A stretch of 64,000 bases of DNA, from the NCBI GenBank assembly GCA_964652825.1, contig CAZZCU010000004.1, positions 62,001 through 126,000 of the forward strand, read 5' to 3'. Position numbers and translations under genes: made by a program. Source of the stretch: CAZZCU01 sp964652825. Its GTDB lineage: Bacteria; Bdellovibrionota_B; Oligoflexia; Oligoflexales; CAZZCU01. Below the pieces are notes generated by a model. The model searched no databases. It saw nothing but the letters and a program-made list of their open reading frames with translations, and had not been told where the DNA came from. Each line of letters opens with the position of its first letter. The stretch's first letter is position 1. Of the stretch, positions 7,240 through 16,699 are shown piece after piece.

Positions 7240-9930
7240 ATGAGTTATCGTCTGATCATGCGTTTAACCACTGGTATTGTGCTTCTGGCAATGATGCTCA
7301 GCGCTTGTTCGTCATCGCAACAGCAGCAGGAAGAAATCGAGTTTGCTGACGAAAATGACAACCAAGAGAACGAAGAAATCAACAATTACCACACCAATAG
7401 TCAGGCGGTTGCTGACAACGGCTATGATGAAGGGGTGAACATCGCCGAGGAGAACTCGCCGGTCAATAATGATCTGCAGGATCTCGAAGCCAGTTTGCTT
7501 GATCCCGAGCCGGCAATAGAATCAGTGCCGGTGCAGTCGGCGGTTGCCGAGTTGGTGCCGGAGAACATTGCACCCACGGTCGAAAATATCGCCGTCGATA
7601 ATGCTTTGGCGGTGGAGAATGCCGCACAATCAGCAGCACCTGCCGAGACCGTGACCGCGCCAAAGGTGCAGGAACTTTATCCGGCGAATGCGACGCTGAC
7701 CTGGGTCGGCTATGAGTATGATACTGCTGCTTCGCAGGTTCGTGTACAAATGGTGACTAAAGGCAAACCTCAGTTCACCATCTTCCAGGAAATGAATAAG
7801 GCCCAACAGCCGGAATTGGTCGTGCGTTTTTACGAGACGGCGATTCGTCGCCGTATGCGTCGTGATATCGATGCAAGTGAGTTTCGCTCGCCAGTGGCAT
7901 ATGTACGGATGCGAGACTTTAACGAAACGCAGGATGTCGATGTTGTTTTGACTTTGCGGGACGCTGTACAGCCGCGCATGGTGACCAAGGATGGCAGCGT
8001 GATGCTGACCTTTGTCATCCCGGAGCGTTACAACGGACCAAAACCTATACCCGGACAACCGATTGCACGTGCCGAGAATCTGGCTATGGCCAACGTTATG
8101 CCGTTGATCGAAGCCGGCAGTGATCAATTAGTGCAAAAACGTCCAAGTGTTTATAATCCGAATCCCGCGGCGCGTGTATTTCGCGATGCTCCCGCCGACG
8201 GTGGTGGCATATTGCCAGCTATGGATACCAATCCTCCCGAGGCGATGCTTCCCGAAGCTTTACCCGATCTGCCCAGTGATGAGATTCCTGAAGTCATGCC
8301 AATGGAAGGCGTGATGCGTTCGTTACCGCATGGCATCAAAGTCGTTGGTACGTTCGGCTTCTTGCAGGTGGCTCAGGATGTCGGGGTTGACGCCGCACCC
8401 ACGGAATACGTTGGTCAGGATAGCGCCGATCCCACGCAGGTATTTAACGGTAAGCGCATCAGTCTGGACTTTGAAGGTACACCGCTGGCTTTTGTGTTGA
8501 AAGCATTAGCCGATGGCAGCGAGATGAATTTCCTTATCGATCCGGCCGCGAGCAGTACCCTGGTTTCCATGAAACTCACGGATGTTCCCTGGGATCAGGC
8601 ATTGAAAGCAATCCTGGAAACTTATGCATTGGGCATGGCGCAAGTCGGCGACAATGTTATCCGCGTGTCGCGTCTTGAGCAAATGAATGAGTATCTTGGT
8701 CATACGCGCAGCGCGCGCCGCATCAAGTCACAGGCGACACCGACGTCGATTTTAATCCTGCGTCTGAATTACGCCCTGACTACCGAAATGCAGCCGCATA
8801 TTCAGCGCTTACTGCAGGCCGAAGGCGATGATCGTTTTTCGGTGAATAGCGATGCACGTACCAATTCATTGATCGTTGAGGCGACGCCGCATGTTTTGGG
8901 TCGCGTTAAGACCATGATTGAACGGCTGGATTATCGCACGCCGCAGGTCGAAATTGTCGCGCGTATTGTCGAGGTATCGAAGAATCTTGGTAACTTCATG
9001 GGCGTCGCCTGGGGTACCGGTTTTAATTACGATCAGGGGCGGGGTTTAGGTTTTGGGTCGTTACCATATCCTAATGCTTTAGGTTCAACGTTTTCTGTAG
9101 ATCCTGGCGTATCGGCGTCACCCAAAGTCGGTAATACCAGCATCCAAATCGGCAGTATTAACGGCTTATTTGATATCGATATGTTGCTACGTATTGAGGA
9201 ACAAAAGGGTGTTGCGGAAATTTTGCAGTCCACAAAAAATATCGTTCTGGATCGCCAGCGCGCCAACATCGCCGGCGGTAGCCGCGATGTATTTATCCCA
9301 TCGGCGTCACCCGTGCAGATCACGCCAGCCAATGCTGCCGGCGGTGGTGGCACTGGATCGCAGGCAATCACGGTCGAAAACATGCTGACCACGCAGGTGA
9401 CACCGATGGTTCTTGCCGACGGCAATATCCAATTGGCGCTTGATATCTCTAGTCAGTTGCCGACCCCAATTACACCCGGGTCCTCGGCTGCCGCCTCACA
9501 AGCATCGCGAACGATGAATACGAATTTGATTGTTAAATCCGGCTCGACCGTGGTGATCGGTGGTATTCATTCGGCAACTAAAAATGAAGGCATGCAGGGG
9601 ATACCGGTGCTGATGGATCTGCCAATTATCGGTGTGCTTTTCCGTGCTAAAACCCGCGCTGAATCGCAAACCGAGATGCTGGCGATGATCACGCCGACAA
9701 TTTTGACGCCGTCAGCGACATCATCGGGCTCCGATACCGCCGGCGCTGCCTCTGCGTCGTCTTTGCTGAACAGCGCGCCGAGTAATGAGATGCCGCTGCA
9801 GAATGCCGGACAAGGAACGAGTAATTTCAACAATCAAGGCAACAACAGCGTCAATGAGTGGAACAACGGCGGACAAGCTAACAATAGCCAGGGCATTGGT
9901 AACAACGAGAACGATACCGAAGCCATGTAA
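7240..9930 (+). CDS. pilQ: Type IV pilus secretin PilQ
   Basis: 896 residues from an ATG with GAAGAGG five bases upstream; a GTG two codons earlier lies inside the ribosome site and is less likely. The N-terminus is a lipoprotein-type signal ending at LMMLSAC, followed by an acidic Asn/Glu/Ala-rich region of about 130 residues. Then come an AMIN-like domain (about 150-262), an STN/N0 domain (about 404-475), a Secretin_N domain (about 503-575) and the secretin barrel (about 640-822), which includes GIPVLMDLPIIGVLF near its end. A Gly/Asn/Ser-rich tail closes the protein. It forms the outer-membrane channel for the pilus and is the last core gene of the pil operon. Confidence 0.95.
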   Translation: MSYRLIMRLTTGIVLLAMMLSACSSSQQQQEEIEFADENDNQENEEINNYHTNSQAVADNGYDEGVNIAEENSPVNNDLQDLEASLLDPEPAIESVPVQSAVAELVPENIAPTVENIAVDNALAVENAAQSAAPAETVTAPKVQELYPANATLTWVGYEYDTAASQVRVQMVTKGKPQFTIFQEMNKAQQPELVVRFYETAIRRRMRRDIDASEFRSPVAYVRMRDFNETQDVDVVLTLRDAVQPRMVTKDGSVMLTFVIPERYNGPKPIPGQPIARAENLAMANVMPLIEAGSDQLVQKRPSVYNPNPAARVFRDAPADGGGILPAMDTNPPEAMLPEALPDLPSDEIPEVMPMEGVMRSLPHGIKVVGTFGFLQVAQDVGVDAAPTEYVGQDSADPTQVFNGKRISLDFEGTPLAFVLKALADGSEMNFLIDPAASSTLVSMKLTDVPWDQALKAILETYALGMAQVGDNVIRVSRLEQMNEYLGHTRSARRIKSQATPTSILILRLNYALTTEMQPHIQRLLQAEGDDRFSVNSDARTNSLIVEATPHVLGRVKTMIERLDYRTPQVEIVARIVEVSKNLGNFMGVAWGTGFNYDQGRGLGFGSLPYPNALGSTFSVDPGVSASPKVGNTSIQIGSINGLFDIDMLLRIEEQKGVAEILQSTKNIVLDRQRANIAGGSRDVFIPSASPVQITPANAAGGGGTGSQAITVENMLTTQVTPMVLADGNIQLALDISSQLPTPITPGSSAAASQASRTMNTNLIVKSGSTVVIGGIHSATKNEGMQGIPVLMDLPIIGVLFRAKTRAESQTEMLAMITPTILTPSATSSGSDTAGAASASSLLNSAPSNEMPLQNAGQGTSNFNNQGNNSVNEWNNGGQANNSQGIGNNENDTEAM

Positions 9931-9981
9931 TGCAATAGACGTGGCGATGTAATGCGCGCCACAGCTACCACGAGGTCGAGT

Positions 9982-10542
9982 ATGATTACATTTAAAAACC
10001 GCAACCTTAGCTTAGCGATGGTAAGCGCGATGATGTTTATCGCCTGCGCCGCTGAACCTGAGGGTGACCCGGGACTTGGTAGTTTGGATTGTAGTGGCGC
10101 CAAGCTGGCCGCGCCGGAGTTTATCATTGAACCGGTCGCCACACCGGACTCGACCGAATGCGCGCAGATTGGTTTTTCCGGGGGCGTTGCGCGGCCGAAA
10201 ATCTCGGTTACACTCCGGTTTCGTGTTTACGCCAATAAAAAGGATGTCTCCGGCCAAGACACCAAGTTCTTTAAAGCCGCGATCAGTTTTAATCCCATTG
10301 TTGGCGGGAATTTCGATCAAGAAGAAACCAACGAAGAAAATCGTGATGATGCCAAGTATAGCGGTATTCGCACGCCGAAATCGGAGTGGTGTACGGATTC
10401 TTACGGTGTCGGCTCTATAGAAGTTGTTCCAGTCTGTCAGCAAGCCTCCGATAATAATATGTCGATTCAGATTCAGTCCGGAGCGAATTTTTCCGAAGTC
10501 GTGACCTTTTCCTTCAAGAAACCCGTCGAAGAGGAAGGCTGA
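9982..10542 (+). CDS. Putative lipoprotein downstream of pilQ
   Basis: 186 residues from an ATG with GAGG six bases upstream; an ATG ten codons earlier lacks this site. The signal sequence ends in MMFIACAAE, a lipobox-like stretch with Phe at -3, so lipidation is probable but not certain. The mature part contains five further cysteines and a predicted beta-rich fold, with no family I recognise. It lies 51 bases after pilQ on the same strand and may be a pilus-associated accessory lipoprotein, which is inference from position only. Confidence 0.7.
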   Translation: MITFKNRNLSLAMVSAMMFIACAAEPEGDPGLGSLDCSGAKLAAPEFIIEPVATPDSTECAQIGFSGGVARPKISVTLRFRVYANKKDVSGQDTKFFKAAISFNPIVGGNFDQEETNEENRDDAKYSGIRTPKSEWCTDSYGVGSIEVVPVCQQASDNNMSIQIQSGANFSEVVTFSFKKPVEEEG

Positions 10543-10598
10543 TCAGGTTCGACACCTTAGAGCTGGCCTCGCGCACGCCCCTTTGCTATAAAAGTCGT

Positions 10599-11579
10599 AT
10601 GCAAGATCAATGGGTTGTTATTTTAAATAAATTGCCGCTATCACGGACCGAAAAAGCCGTGGTGAAGCGCTTTGAGGCTGACCCCGCTGGCCGGGCGTTT
10701 CTGCCGGTTTCTGATATTCTTCGTTCGCATCGCAAGCATGAAGAAAGCCTTGAATTGCTGATGCAAGGCGTTCAGCGTCATCCACAATTCACCGTCGCGC
10801 GCGTGGTGCTGGCGCGTGAGCTCTATAATAAAGGCATGGTTACAGAGGCCTGGCAATTTCTCGAATCATCGCCGGTCTCCCTGCACGAAAATGTTCTGGC
10901 ACAAAAACTCCGTCTCAAACTGGCCTTGTTGCAAGGTTTTGATGAATTTCTGCAGGCGACTTATCGGCATATGCAGGTTTATCAGATGCTCGATGCAGAT
11001 ACCAAGGAACTGATGATAACTTACGAGGTGTCCGGTCCGCAGGTCGCGCGCGATCAGTTGATCAAGGAACTGCGCCAGCGTGGGATTGAAGTACATATTC
11101 CTGTTCATCAACCGATGCGGCCAGTGGATGATCGAAGTTCCAGCCATGGTCTGCCGGGCGGCAAACCGGCTTTTGCTCCGGTTAATCTGCAGCAGACCGA
11201 TACCTTACTCAGGCCGCAAACGCACGAAGCGTTTCACGTTGTTCCATTGGCCGAGGTGTTTCAGCCCGGTGATAGTGCGGCACTTGCTCCCAGCGTTGCC
11301 AGTAGCAGTAGCGTTGAACTTGATTCGACGACACTCGGTGAAATCTACGTTAAGCAAGGACATTACGCAAAAGCCCTGGCAATATACAAACGCCTTTTGC
11401 ATCTGGCGCCTAATAACGAGTTGTTGAAGCGACGCGTGATCGAGCTGGCGCGTCTCGAACGCGAACAGCGGGATACGGACATGACGATTGATCCGAGCAT
11501 GGTTGATTCCATGGAGACTGTGGAATTACTCGATCGCCAGATGCGTTTTTATAATCGTATTCTTGATCGCCTCACCTAG
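10599..11579 (+). CDS. TPR-repeat protein
   Basis: 326 residues without a signal peptide, so probably cytosolic. The N-terminal half is helical and reads as two to three degenerate TPR units (LLMQGVQRHPQFTVARVVLARELYNKG at about 48-75). A loop-rich middle (about 165-235) leads to a clear TPR unit near 245-280 (LGEIYVKQGHYAKALAIYKRLLHLAPNN). It follows the pilQ/lipoprotein pair on the same strand and ends nine bases before aroQ. The TPRs suggest a scaffold role, and I cannot assign a partner. Confidence 0.75.
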   Translation: MQDQWVVILNKLPLSRTEKAVVKRFEADPAGRAFLPVSDILRSHRKHEESLELLMQGVQRHPQFTVARVVLARELYNKGMVTEAWQFLESSPVSLHENVLAQKLRLKLALLQGFDEFLQATYRHMQVYQMLDADTKELMITYEVSGPQVARDQLIKELRQRGIEVHIPVHQPMRPVDDRSSSHGLPGGKPAFAPVNLQQTDTLLRPQTHEAFHVVPLAEVFQPGDSAALAPSVASSSSVELDSTTLGEIYVKQGHYAKALAIYKRLLHLAPNNELLKRRVIELARLEREQRDTDMTIDPSMVDSMETVELLDRQMRFYNRILDRLT

Positions 11580-11587
11580 GTATCGTC

Positions 11588-12091
11588 ATGGCCGCTGCCA
11601 AATCAACATCCGGCTCCGCGAAATCCGGCAATCGCCCGCTGAAGATTCTGATCGCGCACGGCGTGAATCTAGACTTGCTTGGCACACGCGAGCCGGATAT
11701 TTATGGCTCGGCGACTGCCGATGATATCAATACGCTGTTGCAGCAAAAATTATCGGAGCTTTGTCAACTCGCCGGCGAGACCCGCCCAGTGGAATTACAT
11801 TTTTTTCAAAGCAATGATGAAGCAGCGTTCTTGCAGAAATTGTCTGATGGCTGGCAGGGCTGCGTGATCAATGCTGGTGCTTGGACGCATACATCGCTGG
11901 CTATTGCTGATCGTCTGCGCGGCTTGCAGTTACCATACGTCGAAGTTCATCTATCGAATTTGGCGCGGCGTGAACCGTTTCGTCATCGTTCGTATTTGGC
12001 GGCGCATGCGCTTGGCACTGTGCATGGTCTTGGTGCTGACAGCTATATCAGCGGCTTATATGGTTTGCTGCGGTTTTTGGTACAGCGCTAA
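11588..12091 (+). CDS. aroQ: Type II 3-dehydroquinate dehydratase
   Basis: 167 residues. Catalyses the third step of the shikimate pathway (3-dehydroquinate to 3-dehydroshikimate) in the cytosol. Family motifs are present in order: NLDLLGTREPDIYG with the catalytic tyrosine, INAGAWTHTSLAIAD and VEVHLSNLARREPFR with the catalytic histidine. The family usually has NPGA where this protein has NAGA. An extra 17-residue Ser/Ala/Lys-rich N-terminus precedes the first strand, so a later start is possible. Its stop overlaps the start of pgeF by one base (TAATG). Confidence 0.93.
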   Translation: MAAAKSTSGSAKSGNRPLKILIAHGVNLDLLGTREPDIYGSATADDINTLLQQKLSELCQLAGETRPVELHFFQSNDEAAFLQKLSDGWQGCVINAGAWTHTSLAIADRLRGLQLPYVEVHLSNLARREPFRHRSYLAAHALGTVHGLGADSYISGLYGLLRFLVQR

Positions 12092-12813
12092 TGTCAGCCG
12101 TCGGCTCCTCCAGTCGAGATTTTATCGCCGATGTTTGCTGGCTGACTGATACAACACAGGTAAGATTTCCCACCGACCGCATCGTGTCGGCTTTTTTGCC
12201 ACAAGATCAAACTCCACCGGCGAACACACATTTTGCCAATCAGGTTCATGGTACCGACGTCGTCTTGTTGTCGCCGGCAACCGCGCCGCATGCCGCGCAG
12301 CGCTCGGCAGCGGATGCTCTTATCGCCACGGCGCCTGGACAAACTGTTGCCGTGAAAACCGCCGATTGTTTACCGTTGTTAATCGCCGATCAGGATACGC
12401 GTGCGGTTGCCGTTGTGCATGCTGGTTGGCGCGGGTTATTTGCCGGTGTTCTGCAGAACACGATCGGGAGTCTCGAAGGGATGGGCTGCCAACGCTCGCG
12501 ACTATCGATCGTCATCGGTCCAAGCATTGGTCCAGCGCGTTTTGAAGTAGGGCCGGAGGTTGTTAGCGCGCTAACTCAGGCTTTGGATAAGGCCGGCGAG
12601 GCGACCATCAATTTATGTTTGTATAAGGGGCGCGCTGATCGCTGGCATATCGATTTGCAGATGGCGGCGTGCTTATTGTTACGCGAGCAGCAAATCCCTG
12701 CCGACCAGATACAAGTCGTTCGCATCTGTACCTATGATAACGACGCCTTCGCCAGCTATCGTCGCAGCAGCGCAAATACCGGCCGCAACTGGTCCTACAT
12801 CGGTATTCGTTAA
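12091..12813 (+). CDS. pgeF: Peptidoglycan editing factor PgeF / YfiH-type multicopper-like (Cu-oxidase_4) protein
   Basis: 240 residues. The conserved metal-ligand motifs of the YfiH/laccase-domain family are all there: NQVHGTD, KTADCLPLL and VVHAGWRGL, plus GPSIGPARFEVGPEV and YRR near the C-terminus. Members are reported as purine nucleoside phosphorylase/adenosine deaminase-type enzymes, and in E. coli the protein removes mis-incorporated L-serine from peptidoglycan precursors. The start is coupled to the aroQ stop. The gene ends convergent with malQ, six bases away. Confidence 0.92.
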   Translation: MSAVGSSSRDFIADVCWLTDTTQVRFPTDRIVSAFLPQDQTPPANTHFANQVHGTDVVLLSPATAPHAAQRSAADALIATAPGQTVAVKTADCLPLLIADQDTRAVAVVHAGWRGLFAGVLQNTIGSLEGMGCQRSRLSIVIGPSIGPARFEVGPEVVSALTQALDKAGEATINLCLYKGRADRWHIDLQMAACLLLREQQIPADQIQVVRICTYDNDAFASYRRSSANTGRNWSYIGIR

Positions 12814-12819
12814 TTACAT

Positions 12820-14361
12820 TTAGTCCGCGGTTGGTGAGCGATCAAAGGCCGTCGTTACAGCCGCCAACTGGGTGGCAAGGTTTTTTGTTACCGCTTGCTG
12901 ACGCATCCGCCACACCCAGTTGCCTTTGGCGGTTCCTGGAGTATTCATGCGGTATGCCGCGCCCAAGCCCAGGATATCCTGCATCGGTGCGATCGTGGTG
13001 TTTGCCGCCGAACTCATCAGCATGCGCATGGCTCGCCAGTGAACATCGCGTGTTTCTGCTCCCAGAGCGCCGATCATGCGTGCCGCATCGTAGCTTTTCT
13101 GCCGTTTATTCTTGGCGGTATTGTGCTTAAACCAGCCGACGATCGTTTCATTGTCATGCGTGCCGGTGTAAGCGATACAGTTAGGAATATAATTATGGGG
13201 ACGATGCAATTCGCCGCCGTCATTGTTGCCAAAACCAAACTGCAGGATGCGCATTCCCGGTAAATCAAACTGATCGCGCAGCGCCGCGACCTCTGGCGTC
13301 ACCAGGCCGAGATCTTCGGCGATAAACGGCAAGTGTCCGAGTGCTTGTCGCATCTTGTTGAAAAAGTCGACGCTTGGCACGTACTTCCAGGTTCCGGTTT
13401 TCGCGGTTTTGGCCGAGGCGGGGATTTCCCAATAACGATAGAAACCGATGAAGTGATCAATGCGCACAACATCGAACATATGCAGAAGCCGGCGGCAACG
13501 TTCGATCCACCAAGTGTAACCATCTTGTTGCAGATTATCCCAACGATAAAGCGCGTTGCCCCACAATTGACCATCTTTATTGAAATAATCGGGAGGTACA
13601 CCGGCAACCACGTGCGGTTTATGTGTTTGGTCGAGACAGAAAAATTTTTGATGCGCCCAGACGTCGGCGCTTTCGTACGAGACAAAGATCGGCAAGTCAC
13701 CGATTAACTTGATGCCGCGCGCAGTTGCATATTTGCGCAATGCCTGCCATTGCCGGGAAAAACAAAACTGCAGGAACTCCAAAAACTCACATTCTTCTCG
13801 CAACTCGTCACGACAAGCCGCCAGTGCTTCTGGTTGGCGTTCGCGAATCGCCAACGGCCACTGCGACCAGTTTTTAGTGCCGAATTTTTCCGCCAGCGCG
13901 ACGAAAAGAACATAGGAATTCAGCCAGGTTTGATTATCGTGGCAAAATTCCGCCAGCATGTTGGTATGGCGTTTGCTGCGTTTAAATGTCGCGAACGCCG
14001 CGCGTAACAGCGGCATTTTTATTTTGTATGCTTGCGGATAATTAACGCGCTCCAGACGACTTGCCGATTGCCCTGTTTTTGCCTGCCGAGGCGTTAGCCA
14101 ACCATCGCGTACCAAAGCATCGATGTTGATTAACAGCGGCTCCGCCGCTAGCGAGCCGGGTGTTGAATAGGGTGAAAACCCCGATCCGATAGGATTTACC
14201 GGCAGCATTTGCCACCAGCTTTGCTTTGCTGCCTGGAGAAAATCCACAAACTTGAAAGCTTCTGGTCCGATATCACCGCAGTGATACGGACCGGGGAGCG
14301 AAGTTGGGTGGAGTAAGATGCCACTGCTTCGCCCCGGAAATGCCGATGAGAGTTGCTCCAT
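12820..14361 (-). CDS. malQ: 4-alpha-glucanotransferase (amylomaltase)
   Basis: 513 residues, the normal length for bacterial GH77 enzymes. Transfers alpha-1,4-glucan segments between maltodextrins in the cytosol, in glycogen or maltose breakdown. The N-terminus GILLHPTSLPGPYHCGDIGPEA is typical. The catalytic region contains IGDLPIFVSYESADVWA, VRIDHFIGF with the nucleophile aspartate, FIAEDLG with the acid/base glutamate, and YTGTHDNET with the transition-state aspartate. It starts one base into the stop of the upstream htrA gene (TAATG), so the two are co-transcribed, although their functions are not obviously related. Confidence 0.95.
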   Translation of the reverse strand: MEQLSSAFPGRSSGILLHPTSLPGPYHCGDIGPEAFKFVDFLQAAKQSWWQMLPVNPIGSGFSPYSTPGSLAAEPLLINIDALVRDGWLTPRQAKTGQSASRLERVNYPQAYKIKMPLLRAAFATFKRSKRHTNMLAEFCHDNQTWLNSYVLFVALAEKFGTKNWSQWPLAIRERQPEALAACRDELREECEFLEFLQFCFSRQWQALRKYATARGIKLIGDLPIFVSYESADVWAHQKFFCLDQTHKPHVVAGVPPDYFNKDGQLWGNALYRWDNLQQDGYTWWIERCRRLLHMFDVVRIDHFIGFYRYWEIPASAKTAKTGTWKYVPSVDFFNKMRQALGHLPFIAEDLGLVTPEVAALRDQFDLPGMRILQFGFGNNDGGELHRPHNYIPNCIAYTGTHDNETIVGWFKHNTAKNKRQKSYDAARMIGALGAETRDVHWRAMRMLMSSAANTTIAPMQDILGLGAAYRMNTPGTAKGNWVWRMRQQAVTKNLATQLAAVTTAFDRSPTAD

Positions 14362-15827
14362 TAAGGCCTCAGAGGGATGAATAAAAATTGCCCGGTACGT
14401 TCAATACGTACCAAGGCCCGGCCGGAAGCTTTTATCAGATCATTTAATTTTTCGGGAGTGGTAACTGGTTGTTTACCGACCTGAACGATCAAATCACCGA
14501 CCTGCAGGCCGGCTCGATCAGCAGGCGAATTCTGATCAACGGCTGTAACCACCAGGCCATTGCGGCTTTTGAGCTTATATTTGTTGCGAAGATTCTGATT
14601 CAGCGGTGCCAGCGCCATGCCGAGCGGCCGGCTGGTGGAGCCACCTTTGCTCTTGAAGTTCGCCATGCGTTCGTCATCAGGTCGGCTGGCGATGGTGACA
14701 TTCGTCGTGTGTTCCTTGCCGTTGCGATAGTAGGTAAGCGTGGCTTTGGTGCCTGGCTTGAGCAGGCCGATTTCGCTGACCAGACTACCGTCGGAATCGA
14801 CTTTGCGACCGTTCATTGTTGTGATGACATCACCAGCTTCGAGACCGGCTTTGTCCGCAGGACCACCTTTTTCGACACCGGAAACAAAGGTGCCGGTGAC
14901 TTTCTCGGGGATCCCAAGCTCTTTGAGCATTTCCGGATCGGCGCCGCGTACCAGCTGGATGCCGATATAGCCGCGTTCGATTTTGCCGCCGTTGATCAGC
15001 TGCTCAGCGACGTTACGTGCGAGATTGGCAGGTACCGCAAAGCCGATGCCATTGTAAGCGCCCGAGCGCGAGAAGATCGCGGTGTTAATGCCGATCGCCT
15101 GACCAGCGGCATTGACCAGTGGGCCGCCGCTGTTGCCGGGGTTGATCGCGGCATCCGTCTGGATGAAGTTGCCAAGCTCGGTGATGTTGAGACTGCCGCG
15201 ACCCATCGCCGAAACAATGCCGAACGACAAGCTGGATTCCAGACCAAACGGCGCGCCGACGGCAACAACAAAATCACCAACCGAAGCTTTATCCGAATCG
15301 CCCAGTGGCAGAGTACCGAGATTTTGTTTTTTGAAGTTTTTATCTTTGATCTGCACAACCGCGACGTCGGTGTTTTTATCTTTGCCGACGACGACGGCTT
15401 GATAAGATTGACCGGTAGCGACTTTCACCGAGATTTCATCGGCATCTTCCACGACGTGATTGTTAGTCAGAATATAGCCTTTATCCAGATCGATGAAAAA
15501 TCCCGAGCCGATCCCGCTTTGTTTGCGTTCCTGTTGCGGTTGTTGTGGGATCATGCCGGGGCCTTGCGGGCCAAAAAAGAAATCAAACGGATTGATCGTG
15601 CCCATTGGGCCGCCACGTACGATTTTTGAGATCGAGACAAAAACCACGGCTTTGTTGGCTTCGGCGGCGATGTCGGTGACGGCTTTAGAAATGCGTTGCA
15701 GCAGTACACGGTTTTCGTTGCTGACGTTACCTTCAGCCGGTGCGGGAACCTGATACTTTGCTGCGTATATGGATGCTGGTGAGAGTGCGACAACTAGCGT
15801 GAGTAAGAAAGTATAAAACGTTTTCAC
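14361..15827 (-). CDS. degP: Periplasmic serine protease HtrA/DegP (Do family)
   Basis: 488 residues from a GTG start with GGAGG nine bases upstream; the frame continues upstream to a TTG, but that reading lacks a ribosome site and would spoil the signal peptide. The signal peptide ends at about IYAA-KY. The trypsin-like domain has the full triad: H124 in NNHVVE, D154 in NTDVAV and S233 in NPGNSGGP. Two PDZ domains follow at about 265-355 and 385-480. The family degrades or refolds misfolded envelope proteins. It is followed by malQ with a one-base overlap. Probably stress-induced, although no convincing sigma-E-type promoter is visible upstream. Confidence 0.95.
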   Translation of the reverse strand: MKTFYTFLLTLVVALSPASIYAAKYQVPAPAEGNVSNENRVLLQRISKAVTDIAAEANKAVVFVSISKIVRGGPMGTINPFDFFFGPQGPGMIPQQPQQERKQSGIGSGFFIDLDKGYILTNNHVVEDADEISVKVATGQSYQAVVVGKDKNTDVAVVQIKDKNFKKQNLGTLPLGDSDKASVGDFVVAVGAPFGLESSLSFGIVSAMGRGSLNITELGNFIQTDAAINPGNSGGPLVNAAGQAIGINTAIFSRSGAYNGIGFAVPANLARNVAEQLINGGKIERGYIGIQLVRGADPEMLKELGIPEKVTGTFVSGVEKGGPADKAGLEAGDVITTMNGRKVDSDGSLVSEIGLLKPGTKATLTYYRNGKEHTTNVTIASRPDDERMANFKSKGGSTSRPLGMALAPLNQNLRNKYKLKSRNGLVVTAVDQNSPADRAGLQVGDLIVQVGKQPVTTPEKLNDLIKASGRALVRIERTGQFLFIPLRP

Positions 15828-16058
15828 CCAGGTGATCCTCCATTTGGCGTTTTCTTTTGCCAGCAAAGACATGAGAAAGACGAGCGACAAAAAAATCGTC
15901 AAAAAAGTATACTCGTTCAGAAGTGAAAGTCAGTTAAGAAAATGAGAAAACTATCTTGATCATAAGACATTGATATTATTGAATAAATAAAGTTATTTTG
16001 CGGGTGTTCTCAAGTTGCGGCGGTCTAAGCCCGATATTAGCTAACGATAGGGGGCGAA

Positions 16059-16625
16059 ATGCGCTGGTTGGGACTCTACATCGTAGTGGCACTAATACTC
16101 GCAGGGCTGAACGGTTGTGGCGATACCGAGGGGCGGAGTGGTCTGCGTAGCGACGGCAAGGGTAAGTTAATCCCTGGTGGTCCCAGTCCCGACGGTGATG
16201 ACGACGGCAATCCCGAGATCCCAAAAGCCGTTGATAAGGCCGGAGTCGATTTTGAAAACGACCCCACGTCCACCTCACCTGACTATGCTGATGCCTTAAT
16301 CTGCGTGGAAGGCAAATTACATTTGTACGAAAACAGTAAAAAACTGGTTGTTACGCAGGATGGTACGATCAAAATTTCTTTTAAGAATCCGTCCGCCTGT
16401 GAGCATCGTTTTAACATCGCCAAGAAATCCGCTTCCGATGCCGTGCTCATGACTCAGGAGCAGGCCGACACCATGGGTGCCACTGTTGATTTGGAATTCG
16501 TCGCCAGCGCCGACAATATTCTTGAGATAACTTTGCTGAGCAAAGATTGCGCCGGTACCGTCTCGCAACTCGATATGGCGCATACCGGTCAATGGACGCG
16601 TTTGAGCGCGAATACCTGTAATTAG
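16059..16625 (+). CDS. Putative lipoprotein
   Basis: 188 residues with a classical lipoprotein signal (LILAGLNGC, cysteine at 20) and a G-rich ribosome site (GGGGGC) just before the ATG. The mature N-terminus is a Gly/Asp/Pro-rich flexible stretch. The remainder contains four cysteines and looks beta-rich. I recognise no family. It is a single gene, divergent from htrA and convergent with oligopeptidase A. Confidence 0.75.
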   Translation: MRWLGLYIVVALILAGLNGCGDTEGRSGLRSDGKGKLIPGGPSPDGDDDGNPEIPKAVDKAGVDFENDPTSTSPDYADALICVEGKLHLYENSKKLVVTQDGTIKISFKNPSACEHRFNIAKKSASDAVLMTQEQADTMGATVDLEFVASADNILEITLLSKDCAGTVSQLDMAHTGQWTRLSANTCN

Positions 16626-16650
16626 TCCCTGGTGCTTTTGCGCCAGGGAC
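16625..16650. terminator. Strong hairpin between convergent genes, possible bidirectional terminator
   Basis: An 11-pair stem (one G-T pair) with a TTTT loop starts at the last base of the lipoprotein stop codon. It separates that gene from the convergent oligopeptidase A gene ending at 16700. No long T-tract follows on either strand, so factor-independent termination is only suggested. Confidence 0.4.
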
Positions 16651-16699
16651 GTGTCCTGATGAGCGTAGCGAGGAAGGATCTTCCACGCTTTACCTACGT

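Noticed and set aside
14469..15629. 386-codon open frame on the plus strand antisense to degP
   Set aside because: It is fully inside the HtrA gene, whose catalytic triad and PDZ domains are clear. The opposite frame shows no family similarity and is a codon-bias shadow.
15828..15902. 25-codon extension upstream of the degP GTG
   Set aside because: No ribosome site before the TTG, and the GTG has GGAGG at nine bases and directly begins a clean signal peptide.
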